Shown in pieces: positions 57,401 to 64,000 of a stretch of DNA of 64,000 nucleotides. Both the position numbers and the translations under genes were made by a program. Within the stretch, counting starts at the first letter, position 1, and every line of letters begins with the position of its first letter. The DNA comes from Methylobacterium sp. J-067 (GTDB lineage: Bacteria > Pseudomonadota > Alphaproteobacteria > Rhizobiales > Beijerinckiaceae). The stretch covers positions 62,001-126,000 of the forward strand of contig NZ_JAKSXZ010000144.1 of assembly GCF_022829465.1 (NCBI RefSeq), given 5' to 3'. The notes below the pieces were generated by a model that saw only the letters and a program-made list of their open reading frames with translations, ran no database searches and had not been told where the DNA came from.

Positions 57401-58654
57401 ATGGCCGACGCCACTCTTCTCAACCAAGTCAAGGACTTCGCCAACCGGGCGGATCCGTACCCGATCTACGCCAAGCTGCGGCAGAACCCGGTCTCGCACC
57501 AGGACGACGGCTCGCCGGAGGGCACCTGGGTGGCCTCCACGCATGGCGCCATCGCGAGCCTGCTCGGCGATCCGAGGGTGAGTTCAGAGACTCTGCCGCC
57601 GGCCGACCGGCCGAAGACCGGCAACCCGGTAAAGGACTTCCTGATCAAGCCGATCAAGGACCGGATCACCAACCAGCACCGCCCTTTCATCTTCCGCGAC
57701 CCGCCGGACCACGATTCCCTGCGGGCGGCGGTGATGCACCAGTTCACCCGCGAGCGGGTGCAGGGGATGCGCGCCCGCTCCGACCGGCTGGTCGAGGAGT
57801 TGCTGGACGCCAAGCGCGACGCGCACCGCTTCGACGCGGTGGACGACCTCGCCTATCCCCTGCCGGTGACGGTGATCTGCGAATTATTCGGCGTGCCCCG
57901 CGAGGACGAGGCGCAGTTTCATTCCTGGGCGACGCAGCTCGCCACAGCCCTGGAGCCCGACAGCCTCGCGGACGACGAGAACCGCGCGGAGAACAGCCGG
58001 ACCTTCGACGCCATCGCCGATTACATGTCCGGTCTCATCAAGGACAAGCGCCGCCACCCGAAGGACGACATGCTCTCGGGGCTCGCCAACGAGGCGACGC
58101 CGGAGGGCGTGAAGATGGGCGATTACGACTTGATCGCCACCTCCGTGCTGATGCTGGTGGCCGGGCACGAGACCACGGTGAACCTCATCACCAACGGCCT
58201 CCTGACGCTGCTGCGCCACCCGGACGAGTTCGAGAAGCTAAAGGCTGATCCGTCGCGGGCGCCCCGCGTCATCGAGGAGTTGCTGCGCTACGAGCCCCCG
58301 GTGCAGTTCCGGACCCGCACGACCCTCAGCCCCATCGACATCGCCGGGGTCACGATTCCTAAAGGAGCGGACCTCGTGCTGCTGCTGGCCGCCGGCAACC
58401 GCGACGCCTCGGTCTTCCCCGATCCCGACACGTTCAACCCCGACCGGGTCGGAAGTCGCCATCTCGGCTTCGGCGGGTCGCTGCACTACTGCGTCGGCGC
58501 GCCCCTCGCGCGGTTCGAGGCCGAATCGGCGCTGACCGCCCTGACGCGCCGGCTGAAGAACCCGCGCCTCGTGGAAGACCCGCCGCCCTACCGGTCCGGT
58601 GCGGCCCTGCGCGGGCCGCAGCACCTTCCCGTCGCCATCGACGGGATGGTCTAG
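57401..58654 (+). CDS. cytochrome P450
   Basis: A 417-aa soluble P450. I-helix VAGHETTVNLI with the oxygen-activating T, ExxR helix EELLRYEPPVQFRTR, and the haem loop FGGSLHYCVGAPLAR with C364. The ferredoxin and reductase are directly upstream, so the three genes form a complete class I P450 chain. Substrate unknown; carotenoid, hopanoid or terpene hydroxylation is speculation. Stop codon lies one base from the rcdA stop on the other strand. Confidence 0.93.
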   Translation: MADATLLNQVKDFANRADPYPIYAKLRQNPVSHQDDGSPEGTWVASTHGAIASLLGDPRVSSETLPPADRPKTGNPVKDFLIKPIKDRITNQHRPFIFRDPPDHDSLRAAVMHQFTRERVQGMRARSDRLVEELLDAKRDAHRFDAVDDLAYPLPVTVICELFGVPREDEAQFHSWATQLATALEPDSLADDENRAENSRTFDAIADYMSGLIKDKRRHPKDDMLSGLANEATPEGVKMGDYDLIATSVLMLVAGHETTVNLITNGLLTLLRHPDEFEKLKADPSRAPRVIEELLRYEPPVQFRTRTTLSPIDIAGVTIPKGADLVLLLAAGNRDASVFPDPDTFNPDRVGSRHLGFGGSLHYCVGAPLARFEAESALTALTRRLKNPRLVEDPPPYRSGAALRGPQHLPVAIDGMV

Positions 58655-58655
58655 G

Positions 58656-59186
58656 TCAGCCCTCCCGCCGGCCGAACACCGCGTGGAGCAGGCCCTGCTG
58701 GGCCGCGACCGGGCTCGCCACCGGGCGCGGCGTCGGCCGGTCCTCGGTGATCAGCCCGTCGAGGTGCAGGATGCGCGAGTGCAGCCGCCGCGTGCGCAGG
58801 ATCAGTTGCTGCAGGCGCATCGGCAGAAGCGCGAAGGCCTCGGCCTTCGGCGGCTCCGTGGCGCCGAGCTTCACCCGGTGCTTCTCCTCCGTCGCCTGGG
58901 CGGGGGTCATCTCGCCCTCGGCTACGGCGCGCTGGACCAGAAGCCAGGACGCGATCTGCATGAGCAGCGTCGTCAGGCGCATGCTCTCGGCGGCGTAGCT
59001 TAGGGTCGCGTCCCGCGAGACGAGGCGCGATTCGTCCCGTCCGTCGCCGTCGAGATAGCCCGCCGTCTCCTCCACGAGGGCCATCCCGTCGCGGAACAGG
59101 GCCTTGAACGCGTCCGAGTGAACGTAGCTGGCTCCGAACTCCACCCACTCCCGGTTGTCCCGAAACGTGACGTCGTACCCGTTCAT
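58656..59186 (-). CDS. rcdA: regulator of CtrA degradation (DUF1465)
   Basis: A 176-aa protein matching RcdA/DUF1465: GMALVEETAGYLDGDGRDES, SYAAESMRLTTLLMQIASWLLVQRAV. In Caulobacter RcdA is an adaptor that delivers CtrA to ClpXP in the cell cycle. The C-terminal tail past residue 130 is poorly conserved. Alone; its promoter must lie in the 411-base gap upstream. Confidence 0.88.
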   Translation of the reverse strand: MNGYDVTFRDNREWVEFGASYVHSDAFKALFRDGMALVEETAGYLDGDGRDESRLVSRDATLSYAAESMRLTTLLMQIASWLLVQRAVAEGEMTPAQATEEKHRVKLGATEPPKAEAFALLPMRLQQLILRTRRLHSRILHLDGLITEDRPTPRPVASPVAAQQGLLHAVFGRREG

Positions 59187-59597
59187 CCTGCCTCCTGTGC
59201 CGCAGAGCGGCCCCGTCTGTCCCAGGCCGGACCATCGCCCAGCGGATTCTGCGGTGGCGGGGCAATCCTAGCGCCTCGGGCGCGGCGTGGCGAAGTTACC
59301 TCTCGTTAACCTTAAACCGCCAGAAGCGCCGATCGCCGAGTCCGCCTGCAAATTTGAGCGATCGCCGATCCGCGCCGCCCTCGCTGTGGACGACCTCCGG
59401 TGGTGAGAATGGGCCTTATCGACTGTGGCGCGCAGGCCGCAGGGGCGATCAAGCCGCGCCTCAGGTGCGGCGGCGCACGGCGACGCCACATTCCGGCCCC
59501 TTCGATAGGGAGTGTTAAACGCCATCACGACACGGTGCGGCCCACCACTCCGAAGGCCGCCCGGGCCAAACGACATCCGGACCAGAGCCAGCGACAC
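59187..59597. other. 411-base gap between rcdA and an L,D-transpeptidase gene
   Basis: No gene seen. It must carry the divergent promoters of both neighbours. Visible features are a GANTC site (GAGTC, 59338-59342) and TTAACCTTAA (59306-59315). A plus-strand frame from 59400 leads into the transpeptidase but its first 66 codons look unlike a protein. Confidence 0.5.
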
Positions 59598-60926
59598 ATG
59601 CGCAGACAGGCACATCACCGGTACACCCCCCTCCGCTCCACGGCCGTGCTTGGCCTTGCGCTGAGCACCGCCCTCGTCGGCGTGGCGATGGCGGCCCCGG
59701 CCCGCGATCAGGCCGGCTACGCGCAGGCCGAGTGGGCGCAGGATTACGCGGCGCCGGCCGCCATGCAGGTCCAGCGTGAGACGGTGCCGATCCTCTCGCC
59801 GCAGACCGTCGCGGCCACCGAGCAGATGGCCGAGAAGTACCGCGAGATCGTCTCGCGCGGCGGCTGGCGTCCGGTGAACGGCGCCGAGCGCCTGCGCATC
59901 GGCTCGAAGGGCCCGGCCGTGGCGGCCGTGCGCCAGCGCCTGATCGTGACCGGCGACCTCGACCCGGCCTCTGCGAACACGGGCGTGTACGATTCCTACG
60001 TCGCGGCCGGCGTGAAGCGCTTCCAGGCCCGCCACGGCCTGAGCCAGACCGGCGCCATGAGCGCGGCGACCGAGCAGGCGATGAACGTGCCCGCCGAGAT
60101 CCGCCTGCGCCAGCTCGAGACCAACGTGCTGCGCCTGCGCTCCTACTCGGGCGACCTCGGCCGCCGCTTCGTCATCACCAACATCCCGGCGGCCCTGGTG
60201 CAGACCGTCGAGGACGGCCGCATCGTCACCCTGCACGCGGCCGGCGTCGGCAAGATCGACCGGCAGTCGCCGATCATGAACACCAAGGCGACGCAGATCA
60301 ATTTCAACCCGACCTGGACGGTCCCGGCTTCCATCGTGAAGAAGGACCTGATCCCGAAGATGCAGAAGGATCCGAACTACCTCACGGATAACCGGATCCG
60401 CATCCTGTCGAACGGCCAGGAAGTCTCGCCGAAGGCGGTGAACTGGAACTCCGACGAGGGCACCCGCTACACCTACCGGCAGGATTCGGGCGCCGACTTC
60501 AACTCGATGGGCATCGTCCGCATCAACATCCCGAACCCCTACGGCGTGTTTATGCACGACACGAACACCAAGGGCGTGTTCGGCGACGATTTCCGTTTCA
60601 TCTCCTCGGGCTGCGTCCGCGTGCAGAACGTGCGCGAGTACATCACGTGGCTGCTGAAGGACACGCCCGGTTGGGGCCGCGAGCAGGTCGAGCAGGCCAT
60701 CGAGAGCGGCAAGCGCGTCGATGCCACCCTCACGCAGCCGGTGCCGGTCTACTGGACCTACATCACCGCCTGGGCGACCCCGGACGGCGTCGTGCAGTTC
60801 CGCGACGATATCTACAAGCGTGACGGCGTGAACGTTCCCTCGACCATCAGCGCCCCGACCCCGGTGGCGAGCGCCGAGTCGACCATGCCGCAGACCTTCG
60901 AGCCGGGCGACGAAGACGCCAACTAA
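59598..60926 (+). CDS. L,D-transpeptidase with peptidoglycan-binding domain
   Basis: A 442-aa exported enzyme. Signal peptide to about residue 33 (TALVGVAMAA), a peptidoglycan-binding domain (RIGSKGPAVAAVRQRL to AMNVPAE, about 100-175), then a YkuD domain: NPYGVFMHDTNTKGVF and the catalytic C339 in FISSGCVRVQNV. The residue before GC is S, not the H of HGCVR in the other enzyme at 51512-53473. The ATG at 59598 was chosen; the ribosome site is poor. A terminator follows. Confidence 0.9.
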   Translation: MRRQAHHRYTPLRSTAVLGLALSTALVGVAMAAPARDQAGYAQAEWAQDYAAPAAMQVQRETVPILSPQTVAATEQMAEKYREIVSRGGWRPVNGAERLRIGSKGPAVAAVRQRLIVTGDLDPASANTGVYDSYVAAGVKRFQARHGLSQTGAMSAATEQAMNVPAEIRLRQLETNVLRLRSYSGDLGRRFVITNIPAALVQTVEDGRIVTLHAAGVGKIDRQSPIMNTKATQINFNPTWTVPASIVKKDLIPKMQKDPNYLTDNRIRILSNGQEVSPKAVNWNSDEGTRYTYRQDSGADFNSMGIVRINIPNPYGVFMHDTNTKGVFGDDFRFISSGCVRVQNVREYITWLLKDTPGWGREQVEQAIESGKRVDATLTQPVPVYWTYITAWATPDGVVQFRDDIYKRDGVNVPSTISAPTPVASAESTMPQTFEPGDEDAN

Positions 60927-60948
60927 GCGCGACACGCACCGCGATCCG

Positions 60949-60979
60949 AAGGCCCGCGTCTCCCCAGGCGCGGGCCTTT
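60949..60979 (+). terminator. terminator after L,D-transpeptidase
   Basis: AAGGCCCGCG (60949-60958), 10-base loop, CGCGGGCCTT (60969-60978), ending in TTT. Confidence 0.7.
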
Positions 60980-61053
60980 CTCGTATGGGGCGCAGCTGTC
61001 ATGCGCCGGTCGCTGAAATCTGCTGCATCGGCCGGGCCAGAATGGAGCCACCC

Positions 61054-62673
61054 ATGCCGCCTCTGACCCGCCGCGAGACCCTCGCCGGCGCCGCCGTCCT
61101 GACGCTCGCCGCCGGACGCGCCGAAGCCGAGGCGAAGGAGGCCACCGGCATCGTGTTCGGCCTCGACGGCGCCGCCCGCGCGCCGCTGCCGAACGTCCTC
61201 GTCTCCAACGGGCAGGAGGTGGTGCGCACCGATGCCCAGGGGCGCTACCGGCTGCCGATGCCGGGCGACGGCACGGTCTTCGTGGTCAAGCCGCCGGGCT
61301 ACGCCCTGCCGCGCGATGCCGACAACGTCGTCCGGCACAGCTACATCCATCAGCCGGAGGGCACGCCGCATGAGATCGGCCTGCGCTACCGGGGCGTCGC
61401 GCCGACCGGCCCGCTGCCCACCTCCATCGACTTCAGCCTGACGAAGCAGGACGAGCCGGAGGATTTCGACGTCCTGCTCTTCACCGATCCACAGCCGGAG
61501 ACGCGACACGAACTCGACCACGTTCGCGATACGGCGGTCGCGCGGGCGATGGGCATCCCGGCGGCCTTCGGCCTCACGACGGGTGACGTGCTGTTCGATG
61601 ACCTTTCCCTCTACGGGCGGTCGAACGCCATCGTCGGGCGCATCGGGATCCCCTGGTACAATCTCCCCGGCAATCACGACCTGAACATGCAGGCGCCCGA
61701 CGCCCGCTACAGCCGCGAGACGTGGAAGCGCGTCTTCGGCGCTCCGTCCTTCGCCTTCCAGCACGGGCGGGCGCTGTTCGTGCTGCTCGACAACGTGGTC
61801 TGGCTCGGGCCGCCGGTTCCGGTCGGCGGCAACACCTACGAGGGGCGGCTCGGTGAGCGGAACCTCGCCCTCCTGCGCAACCTCCTCGCGGAGGTGCCCG
61901 CCGATACGCTGATCGTCCTCGCGACCCATATCCCGCTGCAGACGGACGCCACGCCGAGCGGGCCGCACAACAACACCGCCGACCGCGCGGCGCTGCTCGA
62001 CATCCTGCGCGGACGGAAGGTGCTGGCCATCTGCGGCCACACCCACACGACCGAGCACCATTACCTCGCGGAGGGGCTGCACCACCACGTTCTGACGGCC
62101 GTCTCGGGCTCATGGTGGAGCGGGCCGGACACCCGCACGGGCATCCCCTCGGCCGACAGCCGTGACGGGACGCCGAACGGCTTCCACGTCCTCTCCGTGC
62201 GGGGAACCGACTACACCACCCGCTACGTCCCGGCGCAGGGCGAGCCGGACGGCACGATGCGCATCGCCTTCGAAAGCCAGATCCGGAGCGGCGCCCCGGA
62301 GGTCGTGCGCGCGCTCCGGCCGATGGAGGCCCTGCGCCCGCCGATCCCGCAGGACGCGCTCGCCGACAGCACTCTGGTGGTCAACGTCTTCGACGGCGGC
62401 CCGAAGACGGCGGTGACGTGGCGCGTGGGCGATGGCTCGGCCGAACCGATGGTCCGCACCCGCCGGCCGGACCCGTTCGTCACCGAACTCTTCGCGCGCT
62501 ATCCCGAGGCCAAGAAATCCTGGGTCCAGGCGATCCCATCGAGCCATGTCTGGACGGCGCGTCTCCCGGCGGACCTGCCGCCGGGAGCGCACCGGATCAC
62601 CGTGGAAGGGAGCGACGAGTACGGCCGCCCCTTCCGATCCGCCACGGTGCTGGAAATCACCCGTGGCGTGTGA
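61054..62673 (+). CDS. Tat-exported calcineurin-like metallophosphoesterase
   Basis: A 539-aa protein. A twin-arginine signal (TRRETLAGAAVLTLAAG) is followed by an N-terminal carboxypeptidase-regulatory-like beta domain (35-125). The phosphoesterase core (135-400) has FTDPQPE (DxQ in place of DxH), TTGDVLFD, LPGNHDLN, ATHIPLQ and CGHTHTTEHH. A C-terminal beta domain ends it. The ATG at 61054 follows GGAGCC; 61042 is an alternative. Substrate unknown. Confidence 0.85.
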   Translation: MPPLTRRETLAGAAVLTLAAGRAEAEAKEATGIVFGLDGAARAPLPNVLVSNGQEVVRTDAQGRYRLPMPGDGTVFVVKPPGYALPRDADNVVRHSYIHQPEGTPHEIGLRYRGVAPTGPLPTSIDFSLTKQDEPEDFDVLLFTDPQPETRHELDHVRDTAVARAMGIPAAFGLTTGDVLFDDLSLYGRSNAIVGRIGIPWYNLPGNHDLNMQAPDARYSRETWKRVFGAPSFAFQHGRALFVLLDNVVWLGPPVPVGGNTYEGRLGERNLALLRNLLAEVPADTLIVLATHIPLQTDATPSGPHNNTADRAALLDILRGRKVLAICGHTHTTEHHYLAEGLHHHVLTAVSGSWWSGPDTRTGIPSADSRDGTPNGFHVLSVRGTDYTTRYVPAQGEPDGTMRIAFESQIRSGAPEVVRALRPMEALRPPIPQDALADSTLVVNVFDGGPKTAVTWRVGDGSAEPMVRTRRPDPFVTELFARYPEAKKSWVQAIPSSHVWTARLPADLPPGAHRITVEGSDEYGRPFRSATVLEITRGV

Positions 62674-62679
62674 GGCGCC

Positions 62680-63258
62680 TCAGGCGGCGAGCTGCCGCTG
62701 GCCGTGATTGCCCTCGCCGATCTCCTCGATGATCTTCTTGCAGAAGGCGTCGAGGTCATCGGGCTTGCGGCTGGTGACGATGCCCTGATCCGTCACGACG
62801 TCCTTGTCGTGCCAGTTGCCGCCCGCATTGATCACGTCGGTTTTGATCGACGGGAACGAGGTCAGGTCACGGCCCTTCACCGCCCCGGCCTCGATCAGCA
62901 GCCACGGGCCGTGGCAGATCGCGGCGACGACCTTGCCGCTCGTCAGGAAGCTCTTGATGATCTCAAGGGCTTTCGGCTCCAGGCGCAGCTTGTCGGGGTT
63001 GATCTGGCCACCCGGCAGGACGAGGGCATCGAAGCTGGAGGCATCGAGGCTCTCGATGTCGGCATCGACCTTCACGTCCTTGCCCCAGTCGGTCTTGTCC
63101 CAGCTGCGGATGGTGCCTTCGCTCTGGCGCGACTTCGGCGCGGCGATGGTGACCTGGGCGCCGGCCTCGGAGAGCTTGGCCTGCGGTACGGTGAGTTCGG
63201 TCTCCTCGAAACCGTCCGTGGCGATGATGAGGATCTTGGCTTGCTTGATGTCGGTCAT
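62680..63258 (-). CDS. DJ-1/PfpI-family protein
   Basis: A 192-aa protein of the YhbO/PfpI type: GFEETELTVP with E19, the nucleophile elbow AAICHGPWLL with C115-H116, and LVLPGGQINPD. Family members are peptidases, glyoxalases or deglycases. ATG at 63258. Convergent with the phosphoesterase gene, 6 bases apart. Confidence 0.87.
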   Translation of the reverse strand: MTDIKQAKILIIATDGFEETELTVPQAKLSEAGAQVTIAAPKSRQSEGTIRSWDKTDWGKDVKVDADIESLDASSFDALVLPGGQINPDKLRLEPKALEIIKSFLTSGKVVAAICHGPWLLIEAGAVKGRDLTSFPSIKTDVINAGGNWHDKDVVTDQGIVTSRKPDDLDAFCKKIIEEIGEGNHGQRQLAA

Positions 63259-63425
63259 GGGGCATCTTCCAATCGTGGAGTTGCCCGCCCAACCGCCTGA
63301 CCGCTTGCCTGTTCCCTGAGCGATTGAGGCAGTTCGCCCCATTGGCGAGCAGGGTTTCCACCCGGAACAAGGCCGTGCCGGACCCGTTGGCCCCCTGAAC
63401 CCGGACGCGTCAGGAGACACCGATC

Positions 63426-63629
63426 ATGGCCAATCCAGGCATCCCCGATCCGACCCCCGGCGATCTGCCGCTGCCCCCGCCGCCGCCCGATCAAGAGCCG
63501 GATATCGGGCCGACCGGGCCGCGCACGCCCTACCCGGTCAACGACCCCGGCGTGGGTGAACCCGGCGGTCCCGGCTCCGAGCCGGACGTGTTCCCCGGCT
63601 CTCCGACCGACCCCGGCACGCGGATGTAA
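63426..63629 (+). CDS. hypothetical proline-rich small protein
   Basis: A 67-aa protein, about one third proline, with many Gly and acidic residues (GDLPLPPPPPDQEPD). No signal peptide or domain. An AGGAG ribosome site lies in front of the ATG. Very likely disordered. Function unknown. Confidence 0.55.
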   Translation: MANPGIPDPTPGDLPLPPPPPDQEPDIGPTGPRTPYPVNDPGVGEPGGPGSEPDVFPGSPTDPGTRM

Positions 63630-63643
63630 TCCGCGTCGGGATG

Positions 63644-64000
63644 TCAGTGCCCGCCATGCGAGGCGCGGACGTCCCTCGGCGCTGCGAGGATTTCGGAGAG
63701 GCTCGTCGCCACGTGACGGGCCTCTTCGTCCGTCAGGCGAAGCTGGAACGGGGGGAGGGCGCCCGCCTGGAAGGCGACGACGGCCTGTCCCTCCTCGTCG
63801 GTGCCGACTTCGATGGCCGCCGAGGTCACGTCGAGCATGGCGATGTCCTCGCCCAGCGCGTCGGCGGATTCCGGGTCGTCGCCCTCGTCCGATTCGTCGA
63901 TGGCCGTGAGCAACTGGCCGACCGCGCGCATCAACGCGCGGGCGGCCCGCGCATCCATCACCACCGCCGTCGCCTGATCGTCCTTCTGGAACGAGAGCTG
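63644..64000 (-). CDS. hypothetical protein, 5' end beyond window
   Basis: Reading frame open to the last base of the window. The visible 118 codons encode an acidic protein with an internal VVMDARAARALMRAVGQL helix and a C-terminal RLTDEEARHVATSLSEIL helix. The GTG/ATG near 63964-63958 could be starts, but the frame continues upstream (FQKDDQATA), so the gene is probably longer. No family recognised. Confidence 0.5.
   Translation of the reverse strand, partial: QLSFQKDDQATAVVMDARAARALMRAVGQLLTAIDESDEGDDPESADALGEDIAMLDVTSAAIEVGTDEEGQAVVAFQAGALPPFQLRLTDEEARHVATSLSEILAAPRDVRASHGGH

Noticed and set aside
59290-59330. TTAACCTTAA as a CtrA site before rcdA
   Set aside because: The CtrA box needs TTAA-N7-TTAAC; the spacing here is 2 bases.

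Overview
The window is GC-rich chromosomal DNA from an alphaproteobacterium. A photosynthesis gene cluster ordered crtCD / crtEF-bchCXYZ-pufQBALMC, a HWE-type sensor kinase, rcdA (regulator of CtrA degradation), the three-subunit pntAA-pntAB-pntB transhydrogenase and an aa3-oxidase subunit IV-like gene point to Hyphomicrobiales. A Methylobacterium/Methylorubrum-type aerobic anoxygenic phototroph is the best guess. This is inferred from gene content; no rRNA or tRNA gene was found to confirm it.

Layout. (1) 1-1181: 3' part of a PAS/HWE histidine kinase. (2) 12266-1186, minus strand: eight genes joined by 1- to 4-base stop/start overlaps. They encode a predicted glycosyltransferase, a GT4 glycosyltransferase, a glycosyltransferase fused to a deacetylase-like domain, a double ATPase, a methyltransferase-like Rossmann protein, a family 5 solute-binding protein and two permeases. 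Together they look like a rearranged YejABEF-type peptide importer welded to a glycan-making module, and this is the best candidate here for an undescribed system. (3) 12421-13719: a GT87 membrane glycosyltransferase that overlaps crtC tail to tail. (4) 13691-27188: the photosynthesis cluster, with crtDC leaving leftward and crtEF, bchCXYZ and pufQBALMC rightward. Two near-perfect PpsR/CrtJ operators (TGT-N12-ACA) lie between crtD and crtE and on the bchC promoter. Stem-loops separate pufQ/B, pufA/L and pufL/M, and a strong hairpin ends the operon after pufC.

(5) 27265-48502: mostly housekeeping. It holds a DUF3096-like mini-protein, pyruvate phosphate dikinase, an M3 oligopeptidase, an orphan NtrC-type regulator, the CoxIV-like/pntAA/pntAB/pntB group, recJ with a beta-helix protein, a CAP lipoprotein, an HD-GYP protein, a GntR regulator divergent from a class II aldolase, a MotA/MotB-like pair and an ABC exporter. 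(6) 48741-49796: rpmE with an unusual N-terminal extension, then an AbrB/Doc toxin-antitoxin pair. (7) 49882-64000: an ABC1/UbiB-type kinase, two L,D-transpeptidases and a DUF882 peptidase (cell wall), a complete three-component class I cytochrome P450 system, rcdA, a Tat-exported phosphoesterase, a DJ-1/PfpI protein and two small unknown proteins, the last cut by the window edge.

No insertion sequence, CRISPR array, tRNA or rRNA gene was seen. Because of the high GC, many long shadow reading frames exist and were ignored. Start codons were set from ribosome binding sites and stop/start overlaps; the uncertain ones are flagged, notably crtC and crtF, whose family-like N-termini begin upstream of any ordinary start codon.
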